Positions 19,443-26,252 of a stretch of DNA of 30,975 nt are shown here, piece after piece. The position numbers were made by a program, and so were the translations under genes. Positions within the stretch are counted from its first letter, which is position 1, and each line of letters starts with the position of its first letter. The DNA comes from Ilumatobacteraceae bacterium (GTDB lineage Bacteria; Actinomycetota; Acidimicrobiia; Acidimicrobiales; Ilumatobacteraceae): positions 1-30,975 of the forward strand of contig JAOBWK010000044.1 of the NCBI GenBank assembly GCA_025463305.1. The letters run 5' to 3'. The notes below the pieces were generated by a model. The model saw nothing but the letters and a program-made list of their open reading frames with translations, was not told the DNA's origin and did not search any database.

Positions 19443-20048
19443 TCACCTGTCCTGCGTCGATGGTGCCGCCCCGAGCAACACGGGGGTCGGCTCGAGCGTG
19501 GCGGGGATCTCGGTGATGTGCACGTTGGCGCCGGCGCCGGTCGCGGCCCGACGCTTCATGACCTCGCCGGTCTCGATCAGACCGTGCAGCGTCTCGATCG
19601 CGTGGATCAGCGTCTCGGGCGTGGGCGGGCAGCCCGGTGCGTACACGTCGACGGGCACGATCTGGTCGACGCCCTGCACGATGGCGTAGTTGTTGAACAT
19701 GCCGCCGCTGCTGGCGCAGACGCCCATGCTGATGACCCACTTGGGCTCCATCATCTGGTCGTACACCTGGCGCAGCACGGGTGCCATCTTCTGGCTGACC
19801 CGGCCGGCGACGATCATCACGTCGGCCTGACGGGGGCTGGCCCGGAAGACCTCCATGCCGAAGCGGCTGATGTCGTAGTGCGCTCCACCGGTGCCCATCA
19901 TCTCGATGGCGCAGCAGGCGAGGCCGAACGTGGCGCCCCAGCTGCTTCGGCTGCGCGCCCAGCGGATGAGGTCTTCGACCTTGCCCGTGAGCGCGTTGTG
20001 CTGGATGCCGCCGAGCCCGTCGTCGAGGATGTCCTGGATCTGTCCCAT
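19443..20048 (-). CDS. nuoB: NADH-quinone oxidoreductase subunit B (cluster N2)
   Basis: NuoB binds N2, the [4Fe-4S] centre that reduces quinone. The four ligands of the family are present: the adjacent pair Cys45-Cys46 ([10 protein letters not shown]), Cys111 (GVCASSGG) and Cys140 (APGCPPTPE). The product is 201 residues. ATG at 20048 lies 2 bp after the nuoA stop; the open frame before it is inside nuoA. Like NuoA, it begins Met-Gly-Gln. Confidence 0.97.
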   Translation of the reverse strand: MGQIQDILDDGLGGIQHNALTGKVEDLIRWARSRSSWGATFGLACCAIEMMGTGGAHYDISRFGMEVFRASPRQADVMIVAGRVSQKMAPVLRQVYDQMMEPKWVISMGVCASSGGMFNNYAIVQGVDQIVPVDVYAPGCPPTPETLIHAIETLHGLIETGEVMKRRAATGAGANVHITEIPATLEPTPVLLGAAPSTQDR

Positions 20049-20050
20049 GG

Positions 20051-20515
20051 TCAGGCCGCCTGCTCGTCCTGGAGGCGGCCTTCGGTGCCGACCCGGCGGA
20101 TCGTGCTGGTGAGCGTGCGCTCGGCCGACACGGCGCTGTCGAGGCGGCGGTACTTCTGCACCGGACCCCAATCGAGCGCACCACGGGCGACGACGTAGAC
20201 GAACGCCGCGAAGAACACGGCCGAGAACGCGATCATCTCCCAGAACCCGAACGAGCCCAGCGTCTTGCGCGAGACCGCGTACGGATAGATGAAGATGACC
20301 TCGATGTCGAACATCACGAACAACATCGCGACGATGTAGAAGCTGACCGGGAAGCGCTTCGGGGGCTCGCGGCTCGGCACGATGCCACATTCGTACGGCG
20401 CCTCCTTGGCGGCCGACGGACGCTTGGGTGCGAGGAGCTTCGACGCAGCGTTGCTGGCGACTCCGAACACGATGGCCAGGAGCATCAGGCAGATGATCGG
20501 CAGATATTGACCCAT
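20051..20515 (-). CDS. nuoA: NADH-quinone oxidoreductase subunit A
   Basis: NuoA is a three-helix membrane subunit at the joint of the two arms and the first gene of the nuo block. The 154-residue product has the family's APYECG at 39-44, in the loop linked to the quinone cavity, and the helix [14 protein letters not shown] (67-80). The C-terminal tail (about 118-154) is charged and poorly conserved. A strong Shine-Dalgarno sequence precedes it. Confidence 0.96.
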   Translation of the reverse strand: MGQYLPIICLMLLAIVFGVASNAASKLLAPKRPSAAKEAPYECGIVPSREPPKRFPVSFYIVAMLFVMFDIEVIFIYPYAVSRKTLGSFGFWEMIAFSAVFFAAFVYVVARGALDWGPVQKYRRLDSAVSAERTLTSTIRRVGTEGRLQDEQAA

Positions 20516-20579
20516 GGTCGGCTCCCCTCCTTTCCTTGGTCGTCTCTGGTGGTGGGGTCGTGTGTGGGGGCGGGGTTGG
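20516..20579 (-). promoter_or_regulatory. 64-bp leader of the nuo block with strong ribosome binding site
   Basis: On the minus strand AGGAGGGG (20531-20524) lies 8 nt before the nuoA ATG, the strongest Shine-Dalgarno in the window. The spacer between the bc-cluster stop and nuoA is C/A-rich with no clear -35/-10 pair or hairpin. The nuo genes may therefore be reached by read-through from the bc cluster, or by a weak promoter that I cannot define. Confidence 0.6.
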
Positions 20580-21404
20580 CTAGCTGCCGGCCGCGGGCAC
20601 CGCGAGGCCGGTGCGGTTGGCGAGCACGCGACGGTCACGGATGTGCAGCAGGTAGCAGCACGAGAAGAACACGATGGCCGACCCGATGGCGATCTCGGCA
20701 GCCGGCACTCGCTTGTTGCCGAGGTCGCGGATCATGTACACGTAGCGGTGCGGCTGCGAGGTGTCGACCTCGGGGCTGGCGGGCGCACGGCCCGGCTCGG
20801 CACGCTGGGTGATGAGCGGAGCGACCTCGACGAGGATCCAGTGCGGCTTGTGCAGGAAGGCGATGAAGTCGAGCGTCTCGTTGATCTTCGGGTAGCGCTC
20901 GCCACCCTTGTCGAACACGTTGACGACCTGGTACGTGCCGGCCTTCAGGGTGCCGTCGGCCTCGACGACCACACCGGCGGCCGATGCCGACGGTCCGTAG
21001 TTCTTCGCCGTCTCACCGACCTGCGTCCAGCCGTTGTTCTTGAGCAGCGTGTCGATGGCCGAGTCGGTGACCGCCGGTGACGCGTCGGCAGCGGGCAGCA
21101 CGGCGTCGGACTTGAAGACGCCGGCCTGTTGCACCGCCGAGGCGTCGAGCAGGATGGTCTTGCCCGGCACGGCCTTCCACGACACGTCGTCGCCCTTCAG
21201 ACCGATGCCGAAGGACCACCAGACGACGGCCATCAACATCATCCATCCGGACAGCGCCGACAGTGACAACAAGAACCCGAGGCGGGCGCCGAGGTTCGTG
21301 CCGAGGATGAGGTACACCGACCCCATCAGCACCGTCACCGAGATGATGATGATGAGGATGCCGCGGATCTGCGGCTCCCAGTTGAGCGCGAGCAGGGGTG
21401 ACAT
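20580..21404 (-). CDS. Uncharacterised membrane protein of the bc-type cluster
   Basis: I do not recognise this 274-residue protein. It has two hydrophobic helices near the N-terminus (about 15-35 and 43-64), a hydrophilic domain of about 165 residues, and a third helix (about 235-254) followed by a positively charged tail. A tryptophan/glycine cluster WWSFGIGLKG...W closes the second helix. Three helices with a basic C-terminal end suggest the large loop faces outside. There are no CxxCH, Cys-cluster or nucleotide motifs. The ATG directly follows the stop of the dihaem cytochrome gene (TAGATG), so synthesis is tied to the bc proteins rather than to nuo. A structural or assembly subunit is the simplest reading, by context only. 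Confidence 0.85.
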   Translation of the reverse strand: MSPLLALNWEPQIRGILIIIISVTVLMGSVYLILGTNLGARLGFLLSLSALSGWMMLMAVVWWSFGIGLKGDDVSWKAVPGKTILLDASAVQQAGVFKSDAVLPAADASPAVTDSAIDTLLKNNGWTQVGETAKNYGPSASAAGVVVEADGTLKAGTYQVVNVFDKGGERYPKINETLDFIAFLHKPHWILVEVAPLITQRAEPGRAPASPEVDTSQPHRYVYMIRDLGNKRVPAAEIAIGSAIVFFSCCYLLHIRDRRVLANRTGLAVPAAGS

Positions 21405-22466
21405 CTAGAGACTCCGCACGTATTCGACGATGAGTTTGATCTGTTCCTGGGTCAGCATGTTGCCGAAGGCCGGCATGCGCCCGCTGCCCTGGCTCTGCAA
21501 GCCGTACTTCTTGCCGGTCTCGGAGCCCTTGCTGACGAAGTCGATCTGATCGGCCTCGTTGGGGAAGTGTGCGTCCGTGGCACCGGCCGTGAGGTTCGGG
21601 CCCATCGCGCCCTGGGCCGGCTTGCCGGGATCGCCGTAGCTCCAGCCCTGGGTGTGGCAGCGTGCGCACGAGTACGCACCACTGTCGAGGTCGAGGTTGA
21701 ACAGCGCCTCACCGAGCGTCTTGTAGCGGCCACTGTCGACCGAGGCCTGCGCCGCCTGGGCGATCTCGGCCTGCTTGTCCGGTGGCAGCGTGCCCGTGGG
21801 GCAGACCAGCGGATCCGTCTCGTTCGCCGCGCATCCCACCCGTGGTATCTGGATGGAGTGGAGGTAGGCGATGAGCGTGTCGATCTGCTGATCGTTCATC
21901 GGTCCACCGCCCGCGAGGCCCCATGGGGACATCGGCGAGAACGGTCGGCCGTAGACGAGGATGAAGCGGACCTCGTCCTCGTCGAAGCGGTACAGCACCG
22001 TGTTGAGCGCGGGTGCGTTCCAGTTGACCGAGGTGACCAGGTTGGTCTTCGGATCGGTGATGGCGTAGCTCGCCGAACCGCCAGAGGCCTTCATGCCACC
22101 GTGGCAACCGGCGCAGTTGAAGCCACCCTCCGAGGTGACCTTGAACAGGTCCTTGCCCCAGCCGATGGCGCGCTTGTCGGAGAACGCCTGCGCGCCCTCC
22201 TGACGGCTCGGCTCGAGGATCCAGTAGAGCGGCAAGCCGATGACGCTGACGACCAGGAACAGCAGACCGATGAACTGGACGCGCTCCAGGCGACGGCCCT
22301 CGAGGATCTCGTCCGGGTAGTAGGGCTTGCGGTTCGCGGCGAGCTCGATCTCCGAGCCGAGCTCGGGGCGCGCCGCGGTGCGACTGGCGACGGCGTAGAC
22401 GATGAAGCCGACGACGAGGATCGCCAGCAGGATGTATGCCAGCGAAACGGTGAGACTAGCGAGCAT
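21405..22466 (-). CDS. Membrane-anchored dihaem cytochrome c of the bc-type complex
   Basis: This 353-residue protein has two N-terminal helices (about 5-27 and 65-83) joined by a charged loop, followed by two cytochrome c domains with CAGCH (118-122) and CARCH (267-271). Likely Met axial ligands lie in GPMNDQQ (near 190) and RMPAFGNM (331-337). It occupies the place of cytochrome c1 or cytochrome f and resembles the dihaem QcrC idea of other actinobacteria, but with two anchors at the N-terminus. I prefer the ATG at 22466, since AAGGGG lies 10 nt upstream; a TTG at 22475 is too close to that site. It follows the Rieske gene by 24 bp. Confidence 0.9.
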   Translation of the reverse strand: MLASLTVSLAYILLAILVVGFIVYAVASRTAARPELGSEIELAANRKPYYPDEILEGRRLERVQFIGLLFLVVSVIGLPLYWILEPSRQEGAQAFSDKRAIGWGKDLFKVTSEGGFNCAGCHGGMKASGGSASYAITDPKTNLVTSVNWNAPALNTVLYRFDEDEVRFILVYGRPFSPMSPWGLAGGGPMNDQQIDTLIAYLHSIQIPRVGCAANETDPLVCPTGTLPPDKQAEIAQAAQASVDSGRYKTLGEALFNLDLDSGAYSCARCHTQGWSYGDPGKPAQGAMGPNLTAGATDAHFPNEADQIDFVSKGSETGKKYGLQSQGSGRMPAFGNMLTQEQIKLIVEYVRSL

Positions 22467-22490
22467 GTTCGCCAAACCCCTTCATGATCG

Positions 22491-23351
22491 TCACTCCCCG
22501 CCCGTGATGCAGTGCGGGCCTTCTGCTTCTTGACCTGTGGTGTTCGTCCCGATCGCGGGACCGGTGAGGGCGGCGCCTCCGAGGGTGTCGATGGCGACAT
22601 CGCCGGTGCCACTGACCTTGACGACGAAGCGGTCCATGCCGCGAGGGGCGGGGCCGCCCTTCTTCTCGCCGACGCGGTTGTACTGGCTGCCGTGGCACGG
22701 GCACTCGAACCACTGCGAGCTGACGCAGTTGGGGACACGGCAACCGAGGTGCGGGCACTTCTGGTAGAGCGCGACCAGGCCGGCTTCCATGCCGGGCAGC
22801 AGCGGCGCCTGGTAGATGCGCTTGGCCTTCGGCACGGCGTCGGGCGGGTACGCCGTGATCCACGTACGTGCCTCGGGGAGGTAGAAGAACCCGCTGTTGA
22901 GGCGGATGTTCAGCAGGATGTCGTCGAGCTTGCCGGCACCGACCACACCACCGAAGCCACCGCCCTTGGACGGCGGGTAGAGGAAGCCGACGAACGCGGC
23001 GGCGGCGAAGCCACCGAGCCCGAGGCCCATCAGGCTGATGTAGGCCCGGTTGAAGAACACGCGCCGGGACACGCCGATGGCGTCGGCGTCGGGAGCGACC
23101 CACGGGGTGGGCAGCAGCTCGTCCTTCTTGGCGAGCGCGGCGGACCGGCTCTCGACGGCGGCGCGCTCGACCGCGCGGCCCGACTCGGCGACCGGGAGGT
23201 CGATGTCGGCGTCGCGATCGCGCTTGCGGGTTTCGCGGGACAGCGCGCCCGCGCCGCGGACGTCGGTGCGCCGAGCGGCGGTGAGGAACACCACTGCTCC
23301 GAGCACGGCGACGACCGCGATGACGATTCCGATGACTGCACCTTGGCTCAT
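22491..23351 (-). CDS. Rieske [2Fe-2S] subunit of the bc-type complex
   Basis: The Rieske protein takes the first electron from quinol at the Qo site. Ligands are Cys199 and His201 (CPHLGC) and Cys217 and His220 (CPCHGSQY), with Cys204 and Cys219 available for the usual disulphide. The 286-residue protein has two helices, at about 4-26 and 104-124. The second is preceded by SRRVFF (95-100), a twin-arginine export motif, so the folded cluster domain is probably moved by Tat. The loop between the helices is highly charged and should be cytoplasmic. Actinobacterial QcrA typically has three helices; this one has two. Confidence 0.94.
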   Translation of the reverse strand: MSQGAVIGIVIAVVAVLGAVVFLTAARRTDVRGAGALSRETRKRDRDADIDLPVAESGRAVERAAVESRSAALAKKDELLPTPWVAPDADAIGVSRRVFFNRAYISLMGLGLGGFAAAAFVGFLYPPSKGGGFGGVVGAGKLDDILLNIRLNSGFFYLPEARTWITAYPPDAVPKAKRIYQAPLLPGMEAGLVALYQKCPHLGCRVPNCVSSQWFECPCHGSQYNRVGEKKGGPAPRGMDRFVVKVSGTGDVAIDTLGGAALTGPAIGTNTTGQEAEGPHCITGGE

Positions 23352-23360
23352 GTCATCACC

Positions 23361-24155
23361 TCACAGATCGAAGAAGATGCCGTCACGCCATGGCAGCGTG
23401 AAGTTGAAGCCGGGCCCACGGAAGAACGATCCGATGATCACCAGCACGGCCCAGAACATCAAGAAGATGGTCATCAGCGAGGTGGCGAACTTGCGGTCTT
23501 CCGGCTTCGCGGATGGGTTCTTGTCGATGTACGGAGCCAGGATCATGACGATCAGGCCGACACCGGGGATGGTCACGCCGGCCACCATCGGGTTGAACAT
23601 GGTGAGCAGTTCCTGGAGGCCCAGGAAGTACCACGGTGCCTTCGACGGGTTGGGGGTGCGGTTGATGTTCGCGTACTGCAGCAGCGGGGCGTTGACGAAG
23701 ATCGCGAACGTGAACAGGAACGCGAGGCAGGCGAGCGCGGCAACGAACTCGGCTGCGAGCAGGTGCGGCCAGGTGTGGACCTTGTCGACGGGCGCGGCTT
23801 TGACCTCTTGGATCGAGCCGCTCTTGACCACGGTCAGCAGGCGCTGGGTGTGACCACCCGGGCCGGCTCCGACGGGAATGCCGCCACCGGCGGCGGGCGC
23901 GGACACGACGGCGCCGACCTTCTCGGCGACGGCGAGACCGCCGCCACCGCCGGTCGACGCACCGGCGTCACCACCTTCAGTCTTGGCCTTCGCGGCGCGG
24001 CTGCGCTCGAGCAGGTGCGCGGGGATGCGCGAATCAGCGGCTGGTGCGCTCTCGGCTGCTGCGGCTGCGGGCGCGGCAGCAGGAGCTGCCTCGGCCTCGG
24101 CCTTCTCACGGGCGGCCTGCGCCCGCTTCAGCAGGTGTTCAGGGATCTCAGTCAT
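23361..24155 (-). CDS. Cytochrome b C-terminal half (subunit-IV-like)
   Basis: Residues about 126-264 form a three-helix domain equivalent to PetD/subunit IV, the second half of a split cytochrome b. The Qo-site sequence reads NPSKAPWYFLGLQELL (169-184): the glutamate of the common PEWY motif is absent and the tetrapeptide is APWY. In front lies a long Ala/Gly/Pro-rich segment (14-100) with two copies of a short motif: TEIPEHLLKR at 2-11 and RIPAHLLERS at 43-52. The first also opens the divergent cytochrome c gene. An AAGGGG ribosome site precedes the ATG. It follows cytochrome b by 36 bp. Confidence 0.92.
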   Translation of the reverse strand: MTEIPEHLLKRAQAAREKAEAEAAPAAAPAAAAAESAPAADSRIPAHLLERSRAAKAKTEGGDAGASTGGGGGLAVAEKVGAVVSAPAAGGGIPVGAGPGGHTQRLLTVVKSGSIQEVKAAPVDKVHTWPHLLAAEFVAALACLAFLFTFAIFVNAPLLQYANINRTPNPSKAPWYFLGLQELLTMFNPMVAGVTIPGVGLIVMILAPYIDKNPSAKPEDRKFATSLMTIFLMFWAVLVIIGSFFRGPGFNFTLPWRDGIFFDL

Positions 24156-24191
24156 CTGCCATCACCCCTTTCATGTCGGACATGGACGTGC

Positions 24192-24977
24192 TCACAACGG
24201 ACCCGAGATGCCGCCGTCTTTACGGACCCGCCAGAAGTGGATGGCCATGAAGATGACGATGATGAACGGGAAGAAGAGCACGTGGAGCACATACCATCGC
24301 AACAGGGTCTCGGGTCCGATCTCCGCGCCTCCGAGGAGGACGAACCTGACCTGGGAACCCAGCACCGGTGTGTAACCCATCATGTTGGTACCCACCGTGA
24401 CGGCCCAGAGTGCGAGCTGGTCCCACGGGAGCAGGTAGCCGGTGAACGACAGCAGCAAGGTGAGCGTCAGCAGGATGATGCCGATGACCCAGTTGAACTC
24501 ACGCGGTGCCTTGTAGGCGCCGTGGTAGAAGACGCGGGCCATGTGCAAGAACACGCTGAGCACCATCAGGTGAGCGCCCCATCGATGCATGTTTCGAACC
24601 AGGAGCCCGAAGGCCACCGACGTCTGCAGGTTGTTGATGTCGTTCCAGGCCTGCGTGGCCTCCGGCCGGTAGAAGAACATCAAGAAGATGCCCGTCACGG
24701 TCAGCAGGATGAAGAGGAAGAAGCTGAGCCCGCCGAGGCAGAGCGTGTAGCTGACCTTGACCGCGTGGCGCTTCACCTTCACCGGGTGCAGGTGGTACAG
24801 CACCGAGTTCATGATGACGTAGCTGCGGTTGCGCGGGCTGTCGGTGTAGCCCTTGCGGAAGATCGAGCCCGGCCGGAAGATGCTGCTCCACGCCTGGCTG
24901 CCCTGGGTGGTGGAGGTGACCTTGCCGACGCGGTCCTTGATGGACGGGCGTGGTTTCTCGTCGATGATGTTTGCCAT
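24192..24977 (-). CDS. Cytochrome b N-terminal half (b6-like, dihaem)
   Basis: This is a 261-residue split cytochrome b carrying both b haems. Haem ligands are His131/His232 and His145/His247. The 14- and 15-residue spacings within helices and the 101-residue step between pairs are those of chloroplast cytochrome b6 (His86, 100, 187, 202). Cys80 lies 51 residues before His131, exactly as Cys35 of b6, which binds the extra haem ci. Other b6-like stretches are FYRPEATQAW, YKAPREFNWV, GYLLPWDQ and the C-terminal ISGPL. The ATG at 24977 has a GGAG ribosome site. The frame is open further upstream but there overlaps the ferredoxin gene. The complex probably oxidises menaquinol. Confidence 0.95.
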   Translation of the reverse strand: MANIIDEKPRPSIKDRVGKVTSTTQGSQAWSSIFRPGSIFRKGYTDSPRNRSYVIMNSVLYHLHPVKVKRHAVKVSYTLCLGGLSFFLFILLTVTGIFLMFFYRPEATQAWNDINNLQTSVAFGLLVRNMHRWGAHLMVLSVFLHMARVFYHGAYKAPREFNWVIGIILLTLTLLLSFTGYLLPWDQLALWAVTVGTNMMGYTPVLGSQVRFVLLGGAEIGPETLLRWYVLHVLFFPFIIVIFMAIHFWRVRKDGGISGPL

Positions 24978-24991
24978 GGATCGCTCTCCTC

Positions 24992-25405
24992 CTACAGCCG
25001 CATGCCGTAGGCGTAGCCGTGGTTGTTCGTACGTGTGTGGACGTCGCCGGTGGCACCCGCCGTACCGACCTTGCCGAGGATGATGACCCCGGTGGGGCAG
25101 CGGTCGACGCAGAGCGCACAGCGCGTGCACACGTCGTCGTCGATGATGAACACAACATTGTCGCTCGGGTCACCACCAGGGAGTTCGGTGCCGGTCGCTT
25201 CGGAGATTGCCTCGGGGGCAACCATGTGGATGCACTTCCACGGACAGATGTCGACGCAGCCCTCGCACATGATGCACTCGGTCTGATCGATGTGGATGAA
25301 CTGCTTGGGCTTCACCGCCTTGGTGAGGTAGTCCGCGTCGACCTCCACGAGCTGGTACTCCTGGGACCACTCGGGCATCGGCGGGTTCGCGTCGGTACGT
25401 GCCAT
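24992..25405 (-). CDS. Two-cluster 4Fe-4S ferredoxin of the bc-type cluster
   Basis: This 137-residue protein contains Cys44, 47, 50, 54 (CIMCEGCVDICP, with an extra Cys58) and Cys93, 96, 99, 103 (CTRCALCVDRCP), each the ligand set of a [4Fe-4S] cluster. The 38-residue gap between the motifs is longer than in small bacterial ferredoxins. There is no signal peptide or membrane helix, so it is cytoplasmic. It lies 3 bp after the unknown membrane protein and 14 bp before cytochrome b, in the middle of the bc genes. It could donate electrons to, or accept them from, the negative side of cytochrome b, for instance at a haem-ci site; that role is inference. Confidence 0.93.
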   Translation of the reverse strand: MARTDANPPMPEWSQEYQLVEVDADYLTKAVKPKQFIHIDQTECIMCEGCVDICPWKCIHMVAPEAISEATGTELPGGDPSDNVVFIIDDDVCTRCALCVDRCPTGVIILGKVGTAGATGDVHTRTNNHGYAYGMRL

Positions 25406-25408
25406 GCG

Positions 25409-25891
25409 TCAGGCCTTCTTCACCAGTGGGCGGCCGTACGAGCTGGTCTCGAGCTCGGTGCTGGCCACCTTCTTGCCACGGTTCTGCCACCACGCCCAGA
25501 TGAAGATCTGCAGGGCGAAGAAGAACACGTGGATGACGATGACCACGATGTCACGTACCTCTTGGTACGACAGCGTGAACGGGAAGTGGCCGCCGTTGAC
25601 CTTGGCCTTGAAGATGTCGAACGGGCCGTTGAGCAACTTCTGCTTGTTCCACTTGAGCTCGGAGTTGGCGTGGGTGAGCCAGCGGTCGGGAACCACGCCG
25701 TAGGCGATGAACATCGTGGTGAACGCGTAGAGGGCAGCCAGCATGGACTCGCCCCAGCTGAGCGGGGTGCCTTTCGGACGGCGCTTCCCGTACGGGATCG
25801 CCAACAGCGTCATCCCGGTGGCCAGGACGAAAGAGAAGATGAACGCCTGGTTCACGCCTGGCCACGTAGAGGGGTCGATTGCGAAGAGCAA
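25409..25891 (-). CDS. Uncharacterised three-helix membrane protein, first gene of the bc-type cluster
   Basis: I do not recognise this protein. From a TTG at 25891 it has 160 residues with helices at about 14-34, 48-66 and 112-134, and a Lys-rich tail. Aromatic residues are frequent (FFFALQIFIWAWW near the end), and a loop of about 45 residues separates helices 2 and 3. AAAGG lies about 10 nt before the TTG. The frame can be read from a GTG at 26011, but those 40 extra residues are Arg-rich and lie on the candidate operator, so I reject them. It heads the operon, 3 bp before the ferredoxin gene. A membrane partner for the ferredoxin is a possibility based on position alone. Confidence 0.75.
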   Translation of the reverse strand: MLFAIDPSTWPGVNQAFIFSFVLATGMTLLAIPYGKRRPKGTPLSWGESMLAALYAFTTMFIAYGVVPDRWLTHANSELKWNKQKLLNGPFDIFKAKVNGGHFPFTLSYQEVRDIVVIVIHVFFFALQIFIWAWWQNRGKKVASTELETSSYGRPLVKKA

Positions 25892-25986
25892 CGTGACGTC
25901 GCCTTTCAGTCTTGAAGCCTGCCGGCTCGATCGTGACCGGATCCAGGCCCAACGAAATCGCTGGCGGCGGGGATGGAACCGGGTGG

Positions 25987-26012
25987 CACATCGAGTTGTG
26001 AAATTACGCACG
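25987..26012. promoter_or_regulatory. CRP-like box A (bc-cluster side)
   Basis: CACATCG, two bases, then TTGTGA and after six bases GCACG. TGTGA-N6-GCACG resembles the CRP/GlxR-family half-site arrangement TGTGA-N6-TCACA with an imperfect right half. It sits about 105 bp before the first codon of the bc cluster and next to the possible minus-strand -10, where a bound protein would block transcription. Confidence 0.45.
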
Positions 26013-26113
26013 AACTGTAGTCGCGGGGACCTCCGGTGACGCCAACTTGCTCAGAAGAAGCGGCGGCCGGATGAGCGCTTGACGTCAGGTTTACCACGCG
26101 AAGGAGCGCCGGC

Positions 26114-26137
26114 CACATCGTTGTGAACATGTGCACG
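26114..26137. promoter_or_regulatory. CRP-like box B (cytochrome c side)
   Basis: CACATCG followed directly by TTGTGA, six bases and GCACG: the same elements, order and N6 spacing as box A. It is centred about 72 bp upstream of the start predicted from TAAGGT, a distance used by class I CRP activators. That reading depends on an unproven -10. Confidence 0.45.
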
Positions 26138-26252
26138 GAGCAGGGCCCGGACACGAGCCGGCAATTCACTTTTCCGACGCGCTGCGCTCTAAGGTGACGG
26201 ACGTAGAAACCCGCCCTCGTGCGCGCCCCACTGGCGCGGCGAAAGGATTCCA

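Larger units (their letters stand above)
25892..26252. promoter_or_regulatory. Divergent control region between the bc-type cluster and the cytochrome c gene
   Basis: This 361-bp stretch has no convincing gene. On the minus strand a possible -10 TACAGT (26019-26014) lies just upstream of the first CRP-like box. On the plus strand a possible -10 TAAGGT (26190-26195) faces cytochrome c. Neither has a clear -35. Two matching CRP-like boxes are listed separately. Confidence 0.5.

Noticed and set aside
22467..22475. TTG start at 22475 for the dihaem cytochrome
   Set aside because: The AAGGGG ribosome site would touch this codon; the ATG at 22466 has proper spacing.
22512..25010. 832-residue plus-strand reading frame opposite the Rieske and cytochrome b genes
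   Set aside because: Low-complexity charged translation with no motif. Four well-defined respiratory genes lie on the other strand.
25892..26011. 40-residue N-terminal extension of the first bc-cluster gene from a GTG at 26011
   Set aside because: Arg-rich, no ribosome site, and overlapping the candidate promoter and CRP-like box. TTG at 25891 has AAAGG at a suitable distance.
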